From contig NZ_JAILWB010000002.1 of assembly GCF_025699295.1 (NCBI RefSeq), forward strand, positions 1 to 64,000: a stretch of DNA of 64,000 nucleotides, given 5' to 3'. Of this stretch, positions 34,206 through 42,887 are shown one piece after another. Within the stretch, counting starts at the first letter, position 1, and each line of letters begins with the position of its first letter. Origin of the DNA: Hydrogenophaga sp. GTDB taxonomy: Bacteria > Pseudomonadota > Gammaproteobacteria > Burkholderiales > Burkholderiaceae_C. The notes under the pieces are model-generated. The model worked only from the letters and a program-made list of their open reading frames with translations, was not told where the DNA came from and did no database searches. The translations under genes were made by a program, and so were the position numbers.

Positions 34206-37200
34206 GCGCCTCTGCGCCCGCCTACCGCATCAACGGCGCACCTGCCGGGCGCGAGGCTTTCTACGCACTGGCCTGTGACCCGGCGCGCAGCATCGCGGTG
34301 GAGGCCTGCGCCGGCGCCGGCAAGACCTGGATGCTGGTCTCGCGCATCCTGCGCGCGCTGCTCGATGGCTGCGCGCCGCAGGACATCCTGGCCATCACCT
34401 TCACCAAGAAGGCGGCGGGCGAGATGCGAGACCGGCTCAACACCGAGCTGCGCCGCTGGGCCACACTGGACGATGAACAGCTCAAGGCCGAGTTGCGCGC
34501 ACGCGGCCTGGGCGAGGCCGACGCGCAACGGCGTCTGCCCGAGGCCCGAGGCCTGCACGGGCGCGTGACGGCGTTGGGCCGCCCGGTGCAGGTGCGCACC
34601 TTCCACAGCTGGTTCGCCGCGCTGCTGCGCGGTGCGCCCCTGTCCGTGCTGCAGGAACTGCGGCTGCCGGTGCAGTACGAGCTGCTGGAAGACGACGCGC
34701 AGGCCGTGGCCCAGGTCTGGCCGCGCTTTTACGCCGCGCTGGTGGCCGACCCTGCGGCGAGGCAGGACTTCATGGACAGTGTGGCCGAACACGGCCGCCA
34801 CCAGACCCTCAAGGCGCTGGAGAAGGCGCTCGGCAAGCGCGTGGAGTTCGCGCTGGCCGACGCCGGCGGCGTGGTGGGAGCCTCGGTCGAAACCATGGCC
34901 GAGCGTTACCCCGAGTTCGCCGACAGCGAGAGCCCCACGCAGTGGCTGGTGCAGGACGCGCGTGCCGCCACGCTGCTGCGCGAGGCCGCTCAGGCACTGG
35001 GCCGTGCCAGCGCTGCCACCTTTTCCGCCAAGGGCGTTGAACTCGAACAGGCGCTGGGCGCCGGCGACGGCGCGGGTGCGCTCGCGGCCCTGCTGACGCA
35101 GAAGAACGAGCCGCGCAAGTTCAACGACAAGTTGACGGGCATCGAGGCCGTGCGTGCCGCACAGCAACTGGCCTTGCGCGCGCTCGAGGCCATGGGCCAA
35201 CAGCGCGCCTGGCAGCACCACCAGCGCATGTCGCGCCTGGCGCGCGTGCTGCTGGCCAGCTTCGCCGCCTTCAAGCGCGAGCGCGGCTGGGTCGACATGA
35301 ACGACGTGGAAGGCGCCGCACGCCGCCTGCTGGGCGATGCCGAGCTCTCGGGCTGGATGCAGCAGCGGCTGGACGCGCGCCTGCGCCATGTGCTGATCGA
35401 CGAGTTCCAGGACACCAACCCCCTGCAGTGGCAGGCGCTCTACGGCTGGCTCTCCGCCTACGCGGGCGCCGGTCCCGGCGAGGCGCCCTGCGTCTTCCTG
35501 GTGGGCGACCCCAAGCAGTCGATCTACCGCTTCCGCCGCGCCGAACCACAGGTGTTCAAGGCCGCGCAGGCCTTCGTGGTGCAGGGCCTGGCCGGCGCGC
35601 TGCTCAGCTGCGACCACACGCGCCGCTGCGCGCCGGCCGTGGTCGATGCGCTCAATGCCGCCATGGGCGCTGCCGTACTGGCGGGCCAGTACGGCAGCGA
35701 CTACCGCGAGCACACCACCGAGAGCACGGCCGACGGCGAGGTGCTGTGCCTGCCGCAGCTGCCGCGCAGCCTGCGCGAGCGCGGAGGTGGTGGGGTTGGC
35801 GAAGCCGCGTGGCGCGACAGCCTGGTCACGCCGCGGGTGCTGCCCGAAGACAGCCTGGCCGCGCTCGAAGCCGCGCAGGCGGCCGACTGGGTGGCGCTGC
35901 AGATCGCCGACGGGCGCCTGCGCGCGGGCGACGTCATGGTGCTGGCACGGCGGCGCGAGCGCCTGGGCTGGATGCACGAGGCCCTGCGCGAGCGAGGCAT
36001 CCTGAGCGAACAGCCCGAGAAGCTCGACCTGGCCGAAGCGCCCGCCGTGCAGGACGTGGTGGCGCTGCTGGACGCGCTGGTGTCCACCGGGCACGACCTC
36101 AGCCTGGCGCGCGCGCTGAAGTCGCCGCTGTGCGGCTGGAGCGACGACGACCTGACCCAGCTCGCGCGACTGCGCCTGCGATGGACCCCGGCGCAGGAGC
36201 CGGGCGCCGCACCACCGCCGCGGCCGTCGTGGTGGGAGGTGCTGCAGCGCTTCCCGACCCTGCCGGCGCAGGAGCAGACCGCGCTGGTGCCCGAGGCCGC
36301 CCAGGCCATGCGCCTGTGCGAGACCGCGCAGCGCCTGGCCCTGTACCGCGGCTGGCTGCACAGCCTGCCGCCGCACGACGCGCTCTCGGCGCTGTACGAC
36401 CATGGGGATGTGCTGGCGCGTTTTGCGCAGGCGGTGCCCGTCAGCCAGCACAGCGCCGTGCTGGCGCAGCTGCGCGACCTGCTGACCCAGTCGCTCGCGC
36501 AGGATGGCGGGCGGTTCCTCACCCCCTACCGTTTCGTGCGCGCGCTCAAGGCCGGCGGCATCAAGGCCACGCCGGTGCAGACGCCCGACGCCGTGCGCCT
36601 GCTCACCATCCATGGCGCCAAGGGCCTGGAGGCGCCCACCGTGCTGCTGCTGGACACCGACACCGGCGCCGCGCGCCCGGAAAACATGGGCGTGCTGATC
36701 GACTGGCCGGGCGAAGAGCCCGTGCCGCGCCGCTTCGTGTTCCTGGCCAGCGAGAAGTCGCCTCCCGGCTGCGCGGTGGAAGTGTTGCAGCAGGAGCAGC
36801 AGGCGCGCGCGCTGGAAGAACTCAACGCGCTGTATGTGGCGCTCACGAGGGCCGAGTCGCAACTGGTGATTTCCAGCTTCGAGCCCCACCAGCGAAGCGC
36901 CAGCACCACCTGGTACCAGCGCCTGCAGGGGTTGGCCATGGCGGTTGAAGCCCCACCACCGGCTGCCCCGCATGCCGTGCCCGAAGGCGAGGCCCCGGTC
37001 TTCCATGTGCCGTGCCTGCCGGCCGTCCAGCTTGTCGCGACGCCGGTGCCCGCGTGCGACGCGGCCACCGACACCGAACCCGTGGACGACACGGCCAACC
37101 GCATCGGCCTGGCGCTGCACCGCCTGCTGCAATGGCGGCCCACACCCGCGATGGGTTTCGACTGGGCGCCCGAGCACGCGCAGGCGGTGGCGCGCGAGTT

Positions 37201-37561
37201 CGCGCTGGAGCCCGCGCAGGCGCATGATGCGCTCGCCATGGCCCGGCGCATCGTCGGCGGCGAGGCCGCCTGGGCCTGGGACGCCGATGCGCTGAACCAC
37301 TGGGGCAACGAGGTCGAGCTGTTCCACCGCGGTGAGCTGCTGCGCCTGGACCGTCTGGTGCGGCGGCGCGACAGCGGCGACTGGTGGGTGCTGGACTACA
37401 AGAGCGCGGCGCACCCCGAGCGCCAGCCCGCGCTGCTCGCGCAGATGGAGGGCTACCGGCAGGCCCTGGCCGAAGCCCGGCCTGGTGAGGCGGTGCGCCT
37501 GGCCTTCATCAACGCGCAGGGCCGGCTGATCGAACTGGCCGACGCGGCGCCCACAACATGA
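34202..37561 (+). CDS. AddA/RecB-like UvrD-family helicase-nuclease
   Basis: 1119 residues. The SF1 helicase motifs appear in order: Walker A EACAGAGKTWM (Lys41), Ia ITFTKKAAGEMRDR, RTFHSW, II LIDEFQDTN (Asp400), III VGDPKQSIYRFR, V TIHGAKGLEAPTV and VI YVALTRAESQLV. The C-terminal nuclease has LRLDRLV, WWVLDYKS (Asp1065, Lys1067) and QMEGYR. Both helicase and nuclease sites look intact, as in AddA. It overlaps the AddB-like gene and the following flavoprotein by four bases each, so all three are translationally coupled. Confidence 0.88.
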   Translation: MSASAPAYRINGAPAGREAFYALACDPARSIAVEACAGAGKTWMLVSRILRALLDGCAPQDILAITFTKKAAGEMRDRLNTELRRWATLDDEQLKAELRARGLGEADAQRRLPEARGLHGRVTALGRPVQVRTFHSWFAALLRGAPLSVLQELRLPVQYELLEDDAQAVAQVWPRFYAALVADPAARQDFMDSVAEHGRHQTLKALEKALGKRVEFALADAGGVVGASVETMAERYPEFADSESPTQWLVQDARAATLLREAAQALGRASAATFSAKGVELEQALGAGDGAGALAALLTQKNEPRKFNDKLTGIEAVRAAQQLALRALEAMGQQRAWQHHQRMSRLARVLLASFAAFKRERGWVDMNDVEGAARRLLGDAELSGWMQQRLDARLRHVLIDEFQDTNPLQWQALYGWLSAYAGAGPGEAPCVFLVGDPKQSIYRFRRAEPQVFKAAQAFVVQGLAGALLSCDHTRRCAPAVVDALNAAMGAAVLAGQYGSDYREHTTESTADGEVLCLPQLPRSLRERGGGGVGEAAWRDSLVTPRVLPEDSLAALEAAQAADWVALQIADGRLRAGDVMVLARRRERLGWMHEALRERGILSEQPEKLDLAEAPAVQDVVALLDALVSTGHDLSLARALKSPLCGWSDDDLTQLARLRLRWTPAQEPGAAPPPRPSWWEVLQRFPTLPAQEQTALVPEAAQAMRLCETAQRLALYRGWLHSLPPHDALSALYDHGDVLARFAQAVPVSQHSAVLAQLRDLLTQSLAQDGGRFLTPYRFVRALKAGGIKATPVQTPDAVRLLTIHGAKGLEAPTVLLLDTDTGAARPENMGVLIDWPGEEPVPRRFVFLASEKSPPGCAVEVLQQEQQARALEELNALYVALTRAESQLVISSFEPHQRSASTTWYQRLQGLAMAVEAPPPAAPHAVPEGEAPVFHVPCLPAVQLVATPVPACDAATDTEPVDDTANRIGLALHRLLQWRPTPAMGFDWAPEHAQAVAREFALEPAQAHDALAMARRIVGGEAAWAWDADALNHWGNEVELFHRGELLRLDRLVRRRDSGDWWVLDYKSAAHPERQPALLAQMEGYRQALAEARPGEAVRLAFINAQGRLIELADAAPTT

Positions 37562-38847
37562 GCCACCACACCCCCACGCAAGTGGACGTGGCCGTCGTCG
37601 GTGGTGGCCCCGCCGGCCTGATGGCCGCCGAGGTCATGGGCCGCGCCGGCCTGGCCGTGCACCTGTTCGACGCCATGCCCTCGGTCGGGCGCAAGTTCCT
37701 GCTGGCGGGCAAGGGTGGCATGAACCTCACCCATGCCGAGGCGCTGCCCGCCTTCGTGGCGCGCTACGGCGCACAGGCCGACCGCCTGCGGCCCTTGCTC
37801 GATGCGTTCGGCCCACAGGCCGTGCGCGACTGGGCCGCCAGCCTGGGCATTGACACCTTCATCGGCAGCTCGCAGCGCGTCTTCCCGACCGACATGAAGG
37901 CCGCGCCGCTGCTGCGCGCCTGGCTGCAGCGGCTGCGCCACCCCGAAGGCGGTGGCGAACCCGTGCGGTTTCACATGCGGCACCGCTGGACCGGCTGGGG
38001 TGAAGACGGCGCCCTGATTTTTGAGACGCCCCATGGCCCTGCGCAGGTGCAGGCCCACGCCACCGTGCTCGCGCTCGGCGGCGCAAGCTGGGCGCGGCTG
38101 GGCTCCGACGGCGTCTGGGTGGCGCCCCTGCAGGCCCGGGGCATCGGCGTCGCGCCCCTTCTGCCCAGCAACTGCGGCTTCGACGTGGCCGGCGGCTGGA
38201 GCCCCTTCCTGGCCGAGCGGTTCGCCGGCCAGCCCTTCAAGTCGGTCGCGATCCGGGTCGCCGATCCCGCCGGGCAGCCGTTCCAGCGCAAGGGCGAATT
38301 CGTGCTCACCGCCACCGGCGTGGAAGGCAGCCTGGTCTACGCCGCCTCGGCCTTGCTGCGCGAACAGATCGCGCGCGACGGCCAGGCGGTGTTCGAGCTG
38401 GACCTGCTGCCCGACCGTTCGGCCGAACACGTGCTGGCCCAGGTGGCCCACCCGCGCGGCTCGCGCAGCCTCTCCAGCCACCTCAAGAGCCGTCTGGGGC
38501 TGGACGGCATCAAGATGGCCATCGTCAACGAGCTGCTGGACAAGGCCGCGCTGCACGACCCGGCGCGCCTGGCCGCCGCACTCAAGGCCCTGCCGGTCAC
38601 GCTGGTCGCCGCGCGGCCCATTGACGAAGCCATCAGCAGCGCCGGCGGCGTGCGCTGGGAAGGACTCGATGCGGGTTTGATGGTGCGGTCCCGGCCCGGC
38701 CTGTTCTGCGCCGGCGAGATGCTGGACTGGGAAGCGCCCACCGGCGGTTACCTGCTCACGGCCTGTCTGGCCAGCGGAGCTGCGGCGGGAGGGGGCGTGC
38801 GCCGCTGGCTGGCGGCTCAGGCGAGCACGCTCAGATCCAGCGTGTAG
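37558..38847 (+). CDS. YhiN/BaiN-family FAD-binding oxidoreductase
   Basis: 429 residues. The dinucleotide-binding motif VVGGGPAGLMAAE (13-25) is followed by the family block SVGRKFLLAGKGGMNLTHAE. The HI0933-like domain has VFPTDMKAAPLL, and the C-terminal FAD contact is GLFCAGEMLDWEAPTGGYLL. The physiological substrate of this group is not established. It is coupled to the AddA-like gene by an ATGA overlap and overlaps the 3' end of the convergent dioxygenase-like gene by 31 bases. Confidence 0.85.
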   Translation: MSHHTPTQVDVAVVGGGPAGLMAAEVMGRAGLAVHLFDAMPSVGRKFLLAGKGGMNLTHAEALPAFVARYGAQADRLRPLLDAFGPQAVRDWAASLGIDTFIGSSQRVFPTDMKAAPLLRAWLQRLRHPEGGGEPVRFHMRHRWTGWGEDGALIFETPHGPAQVQAHATVLALGGASWARLGSDGVWVAPLQARGIGVAPLLPSNCGFDVAGGWSPFLAERFAGQPFKSVAIRVADPAGQPFQRKGEFVLTATGVEGSLVYAASALLREQIARDGQAVFELDLLPDRSAEHVLAQVAHPRGSRSLSSHLKSRLGLDGIKMAIVNELLDKAALHDPARLAAALKALPVTLVAARPIDEAISSAGGVRWEGLDAGLMVRSRPGLFCAGEMLDWEAPTGGYLLTACLASGAAAGGGVRRWLAAQASTLRSSV

Positions 38848-39167
38848 GACTTTCCCAGCCAGAGCGCACCGTCACGGTGGTCGGCCAGTTCGTCGCCCGT
38901 GTTGGGGTGGATCAGCACATCCAGTACGCCATGGTTGAGCGAGAGCCAGCTCACCACATGGGCGAACTCGCTGGCGTCGAAGGCCAGCTGGTACATCCGG
39001 GCCGGGTGCGGCCCGACTGGCTTTTCGTGGAAGCGACCGATTTGCACACGCGAGCCGAGTTCAGCGCCGATGACCTCGCGCAGCGCCCAGGCGGCGTCGC
39101 GGCTGTCCGCGCCGAAGTACACGTGGGCGTGCCAGCTGGAGATGAGGGAGGGATCGCGCGCGGACAT
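38817..39167 (-). CDS. DOPA 4,5-dioxygenase family protein
   Basis: 116 residues. WHAHVYFGA near the N-terminus, RFHEKPVGPHPARMYQLAF and LSLNHGVLDVLIHPNTGDELADH give the His-rich pattern of the DOPA 4,5-dioxygenase family, small ring-cleavage-like proteins with a conserved metal site. The true substrate in bacteria is mostly unknown. I use the ATG at 39167; a longer frame to 39245 would run through the SRP RNA gene and is not plausible. Confidence 0.82.
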   Translation of the reverse strand: MSARDPSLISSWHAHVYFGADSRDAAWALREVIGAELGSRVQIGRFHEKPVGPHPARMYQLAFDASEFAHVVSWLSLNHGVLDVLIHPNTGDELADHRDGALWLGKSYTLDLSVLA

Positions 39168-39183
39168 CGCGGATGGGAGGATG

Positions 39184-39286
39184 AAAAAGGTGACGAGCCT
39201 TGACCCCGGCACTGGATTCACAGTTAGGGCTGCTTGGTTCCCCACCTGACCCGGTTGGCCGCTTCACCATGCGGGAAGGCCCGTCG
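39184..39286 (-). ncRNA. ffs: 4.5S signal recognition particle RNA
   Basis: On the minus strand the closing helix pairs GACGGGCCTT (39285-39276) with AAGGCTCGTC (39201-39192), ten pairs including one G-U. Between them lies the Ffh-binding domain with GGGTCAGGTGGGGAACC followed by AAGCAGCCC, the conserved SRP asymmetric loop and GGAA-type tetraloop region. A T run (39188-39184) follows the 3' end, and TACAAT at 39298-39293 is a -10 placed about seven bases before the predicted start. Position next to dnaX is seen in many bacteria. Ends are approximate. Confidence 0.85.
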
Positions 39287-39359
39287 AGGGGGATTGTAGG
39301 CGATGGGGCTGCCCGGTGCAGGCCTCGGGCGCGATACCCCGCCGCTTAGAATCGTCGGC

Positions 39360-41288
39360 ATGTCCTATGTCGTTCTGGCCCGCAAGTACCGCCCGCGCAA
39401 TTTCACCGAAATGGTGGGGCAGGGGCATGTGGTGCAGGCCTTGTCGAACGCGCTGACAACACAGCGGCTGCACCACGCGTACCTGTTCACCGGCACGCGC
39501 GGCGTGGGCAAGACGACGGTCTCGCGTATCCTGGCCAAGTCGCTCAACTGCCTGGGCACGGACGGACAGGGCGGCATCACCGCCGAGCCCTGTGGCGTGT
39601 GCCAGGCCTGCACCGACATCGACAGCGGCCGCTTCGTGGACTACACCGAACTCGATGCCGCCTCCAACCGCGGCGTGGACGAGGTGCAGGCGCTGCTGGA
39701 ACAGGCGGTTTACAAGCCGGTGCAGGGCCGCTTCAAGGTCTTCATGATCGACGAGGTCCACATGCTGACCAACACGGCGTTCAATGCCATGTTGAAGACG
39801 CTGGAGGAGCCGCCCGAGTACCTGAAGTTCGTGCTGGCCACGACCGACCCGCAGAAGGTGCCGGTGACGGTGCTCTCGCGCTGCCTTCAGTTCAACCTGC
39901 GCCCCATGGCGCCCGAGACGGTGCTCGAGCATCTCAAGGGTGTGCTCGAGGCAGAGCAGGTGCCGGCCGACGTGCAGGCGCTGCGCCTGGTGGCACGCGC
40001 CGCGCGCGGCTCCATGCGCGACGCGCTCTCGCTCACCGACCAGGCGATCGCCTTTGGCGGCGGCCAGTTGCAGGAGGCCACGGTGCGCCAGATGCTGGGC
40101 GCGGTGGACCGCTCCTACGTGCTGCGCCTGATCGACGCCCTGGCGCGCGCGGACGGCGCCACGGTGGTCGACACCATCGACACGCTGCGTCTCAACGGCC
40201 TGAACGCGGCGTCCACGCTGGAGGAAATGACCGGCGTGCTGCAGCGCATGGCGGTGCTGCAGGCGGTGCCAGAGCGCGCGCAGGCCGAGGGCGTGGACGA
40301 CCCGGACGAGGCGCAGATTGCGCAACTGGCGCGCAGCCTGCCCGCGGACGAAACCCAACTGCTCTACAGCCTGTGTCTGCATGGCCGGGCCGAACTTGGC
40401 CTGGCGCCCGACGAGTACGCCGCGCTCACCATGGTGCTGCTGCGGCTCATGGCGTTCAAACCCGCGGGCACGGCCAGCAGCGCCGCGGCGGAAAAAAAAA
40501 CTCTGAAACCGGCTGAGGCAGCGGTTGCGGCTGCGCCCGCAAGCGTGCCTGTACTTTCGCCCGTGGCCGCGATACCTGCGTCGGCGCCGCAGGCGCAACG
40601 CCCGGCGCTGGCGACGCTGCCGGTTCGTTCAACTTCTCCTGTGGCACCTGTCGCACCTGTGCCAACACCTCAGGTGGCGCCCCCGACCGTGGCGCGGACA
40701 GCCCCGGAAGCGGGCCCGCAGGACGACGACGCCCCCTGGCCCGAAGACGACGGCCCGCCCTGGGAAGAGGCGGCGCAGCCGCCCAGCCGCGTGATGGCGA
40801 TTCCCGTGCGCGACGCGGGCGAGCCGGGGCCGCTGGACCAGCCACAACCGCGCGACGAACACGGCGCGCAGGCCGTGCTGCCGGCCGCGCCGGGTGGCAG
40901 CGTTGAGGGGGACTTCTGGTTCGACACCGTCATGCAGCTGGTGCGCGCCGAGGCCATCACCGCGCTGGTGCGCGAACTCGGCCTGCAGTCGCAGTTGGTG
41001 GCGCGAGACGCCGACCAGTGGCTGCTGCGCGTGGAGCGCAGTTCGCTCAATCAGGGCAACAGCCGTGAGCGACTCGCCACCGCATTGCAGACGCTCGGCC
41101 ACGGCGTGCGCCTGGTGGTCGAAATCGGCAGCGTCACCGACTCGCCCGCGCGCCGCCTGGCGGCCGAAGCCACGCGCCGCCAGCGCGACGCAGAGGCGCG
41201 GATCATGAGCGACCCGTTCGTGCAGGCGATGATGCGCGACTTTGGCGGCAAAATCGTGCCTGGCACGCTCAAGGCCATCACGGCTTGA
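39360..41288 (+). CDS. dnaX: DNA polymerase III subunits gamma and tau
   Basis: Clamp-loader ATPase; the long tau form also ties the polymerase cores to the helicase. It has 642 residues: Walker A GTRGVGKT (45-52), zinc cysteines 64, 78, 81 and 84, Walker B MIDEVHML (129-136), and an SRC-type LSRCLQF. Domains I-III end near residue 370, then a Pro/Ala-rich linker and the tau-specific C-terminus from about 510. At codons 378-381 a run of nine A with a downstream stem-loop should yield gamma (separate entry). It is divergent from ffs. Next genes are ebfC and recR. Confidence 0.96.
   Translation: MSYVVLARKYRPRNFTEMVGQGHVVQALSNALTTQRLHHAYLFTGTRGVGKTTVSRILAKSLNCLGTDGQGGITAEPCGVCQACTDIDSGRFVDYTELDAASNRGVDEVQALLEQAVYKPVQGRFKVFMIDEVHMLTNTAFNAMLKTLEEPPEYLKFVLATTDPQKVPVTVLSRCLQFNLRPMAPETVLEHLKGVLEAEQVPADVQALRLVARAARGSMRDALSLTDQAIAFGGGQLQEATVRQMLGAVDRSYVLRLIDALARADGATVVDTIDTLRLNGLNAASTLEEMTGVLQRMAVLQAVPERAQAEGVDDPDEAQIAQLARSLPADETQLLYSLCLHGRAELGLAPDEYAALTMVLLRLMAFKPAGTASSAAAEKKTLKPAEAAVAAAPASVPVLSPVAAIPASAPQAQRPALATLPVRSTSPVAPVAPVPTPQVAPPTVARTAPEAGPQDDDAPWPEDDGPPWEEAAQPPSRVMAIPVRDAGEPGPLDQPQPRDEHGAQAVLPAAPGGSVEGDFWFDTVMQLVRAEAITALVRELGLQSQLVARDADQWLLRVERSSLNQGNSRERLATALQTLGHGVRLVVEIGSVTDSPARRLAAEATRRQRDAEARIMSDPFVQAMMRDFGGKIVPGTLKAITA
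40491..40526 (+). promoter_or_regulatory. Slippery A9 run and stem-loop in dnaX (gamma/tau recoding site)
   Basis: Codons GAA AAA AAA ACT hold nine A (40492-40500) with the A_AAA_AAA heptamer in frame. A stem-loop AACCG-CTG / CAG-CGGTT (one bulged G, loop AGG) lies at 40507-40526, six bases after the run. A -1 shift reads NSETG and stops at 40514-40516, giving a 385-residue protein; the other frame stops at 40504-40506. Known dnaX genes use either ribosomal -1 shifting (E. coli) or transcript slippage on an A run (Thermus). Confidence 0.75.
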
Positions 41289-41323
41289 CCTCTTTTTTTT
41301 ACCCGGAACACGCAAGGAAGACC

Positions 41324-41656
41324 ATGTTCAACAAAGGACAACTCGCCGGCCTCATGAAACAGGCCCAGGCCATGCAGGACAACCTGAAGAAGGCCCAGGA
41401 CGAACTGGCCTTCATCGAGGTCACGGGCGAGTCCGGTGCCGGCCTGGTGAAGGTGCTCATGACCTGCAAGCACGACGTCAAGCGCGTGACCATCGACCCC
41501 AGCCTGCTGGCCGACGACAAGGACATGCTCGAAGACCTGGTGGCCGCGGCGTTCAACGCGGCGGTGCGCAAGGCCGAGGAAACCTCGGCCGAGAAGATGG
41601 GCAAGATCACCGCAGGCATGCCCGGCCTGCCCGGCGGCATGAAGTTCCCGTTCTGA
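41324..41656 (+). CDS. ebfC: YbaB/EbfC nucleoid-associated protein
   Basis: 110 residues, beginning [25 protein letters not shown], a helix that starts the tweezer-like EbfC dimer, and ending in a short GMPGLPGG tail. EbfC binds DNA non-specifically and is almost always encoded between dnaX and recR. AAGGAAG lies just before the ATG at 41324. Gaps are 35 bases to dnaX and 28 to recR. Confidence 0.94.
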   Translation: MFNKGQLAGLMKQAQAMQDNLKKAQDELAFIEVTGESGAGLVKVLMTCKHDVKRVTIDPSLLADDKDMLEDLVAAAFNAAVRKAEETSAEKMGKITAGMPGLPGGMKFPF

Positions 41657-41684
41657 ACACCTGCTGCCCGGGCGAGACAGGCTG

Positions 41685-42296
41685 ATGGCTGAAAACCACT
41701 CGCTCGAACTGCTCGTTCAGGCGCTGCGCCGATTGCCCGGCGTGGGCGTGAAGTCCGCGCAGCGCATGGCATTCCACCTGCTGCAGCACGACCGCGACGG
41801 CGCCACGCAACTGGCGCGCGCGCTGGACCACGCCACGGCCTCGGTGCGGCACTGCAGCCTGTGCCACACCTTCACCGAAGACGAGATCTGCCACACCTGC
41901 CGGGACCCGCGGCGCGACCGCTCGCAGTTGTGCGTGGTGGAGACCCCCGCCGACCAGGCGGCCATGGAGCGCACCGGGGCCTACAAGGGCCTGTTCTTCG
42001 TGCTCATGGGCAAGCTCAGTCCGCTCGACGGCGTGGGCCCGCGCGATATCGGTTTGCAGAAGCTGTTCGATCGCATCGCCGCGCCTGTCGGGCCGGACGA
42101 GACGCCGGTGCGCGAGGTGATCCTCGCGACCAACTTCACCGCCGAAGGCGAAACCACCGCGCACGTGATTGCGCAGGCGCTCAAGGGGCGTGGTGACGTG
42201 CAGGTGACGCGCCTGGCGCGCGGCGTGCCGGTGGGCAGTGAACTGGAGTATGTCGATCTGGGCACCATCGCCCACGCCCTGGTGGACCGGCGCTGA
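41685..42296 (+). CDS. recR: Recombination protein RecR
   Basis: 203 residues. Acts with RecO (and RecF) to load RecA at single-strand gaps. The N-terminal helix-hairpin-helix is [19 protein letters not shown], the C4 zinc finger is [16 protein letters not shown], and the Toprim domain has [12 protein letters not shown] and the C-terminal [15 protein letters not shown]alker-B-like block. Third gene of dnaX-ebfC-recR. Confidence 0.95.
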   Translation: MAENHSLELLVQALRRLPGVGVKSAQRMAFHLLQHDRDGATQLARALDHATASVRHCSLCHTFTEDEICHTCRDPRRDRSQLCVVETPADQAAMERTGAYKGLFFVLMGKLSPLDGVGPRDIGLQKLFDRIAAPVGPDETPVREVILATNFTAEGETTAHVIAQALKGRGDVQVTRLARGVPVGSELEYVDLGTIAHALVDRR

Positions 42297-42337
42297 ACGG
42301 CGCTCGCGTCTTCTTCCCCCTCTCGAAAGAGTCCTTC

Positions 42338-42742
42338 ATGAAACTCGCTGGATTGACCGTGGCCTACTGGGCCGTCGTGGTGGCGTCGTTGTTGCCCATC
42401 GGGTGCGCATGGCTCGCGAAGAAGGGCACGTTCGCGAAGTCGCGCCGCGAAGGCGGCTTCGACAACCACAACCCGCGCGCGTGGCTCGCGCGCCAGACCG
42501 ACTGGCGCGCGCGCGCCAACGCCGCGCAGGCCAACAGCTTCGAGGCGCTGCCCTTCTTCATCGGCGCGGTGATCATTGCGCACCAGCTCGGCGCTTCGCA
42601 ACTGCGGCTGGACGTGCTGGCGTTCGTGTTCGTCGTGCTGCGCCTGCTCTTCATCCTGATGTACGTGGCCGACATGGCCACCGCGCGCAGCCTGGTCTGG
42701 ACACTGGCGCTGCTGGTGAACATCGCAATCCTGTTCGTCTGA
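42338..42742 (+). CDS. MAPEG-family membrane protein
   Basis: 134 residues with four predicted membrane helices. The loop RQTDWRARANAAQANSFEAL has the basic and Asn residues of MAPEG proteins (microsomal glutathione S-transferase-like), and the third and fourth helices include LLFILMYVADMATARSLVW. Enzymatic activity cannot be deduced. It is 41 bases after recR and ends before a strong terminator, so it probably closes the dnaX transcript. Confidence 0.82.
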   Translation: MKLAGLTVAYWAVVVASLLPIGCAWLAKKGTFAKSRREGGFDNHNPRAWLARQTDWRARANAAQANSFEALPFFIGAVIIAHQLGASQLRLDVLAFVFVVLRLLFILMYVADMATARSLVWTLALLVNIAILFV

Positions 42743-42789
42743 CGTTTGTACGCCGCACGCTGTTACATCGGCTTGCATCTGCTCGGTGA

Positions 42790-42826
42790 AAACCCGCTCG
42801 GGATTCGTCCCGATGCGGGTTTATTT
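42790..42826 (+). terminator. Strong stem-loop terminator after the dnaX-recR-MAPEG unit
   Basis: Arms AAACCCGC (42790-42797) and GCGGGTTT (42815-42822) enclose TCGGGA / TCCCGA around a TTCG tetraloop, with one bulged T. TTTATTTC follows. The near-symmetric A and T ends make it usable in both directions. Confidence 0.85.
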
Positions 42827-42854
42827 CACGGCCCCTAGTCTCAAGCTTCACAAA

Positions 42855-42868
42855 GGCACACGTGTGCC
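42855..42868. promoter_or_regulatory. Perfect 14-base palindrome upstream of the substrate-binding protein
   Basis: GGCACACGTGTGCC reads the same on both strands and lies 19 bases before the ATG at 42888. It would overlap the ribosome-binding or start region of the message and could be an operator. No regulator gene is adjacent. Confidence 0.45.
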
Positions 42869-42887
42869 AAGAGAGGAAGACAGGGAC

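Noticed and set aside
34115..37414. Very long open frame antisense to the AddA-like gene (about 1100 codons)
   Set aside because: High-GC genes often leave the opposite strand open. The translation is His/Gln/Arg-rich with no domain, and the sense strand has complete helicase motifs.
39168..39245. N-terminal extension of the dioxygenase-like gene to 39245
   Set aside because: It would run through the SRP RNA gene and its terminator, and the extra residues are not family-like.
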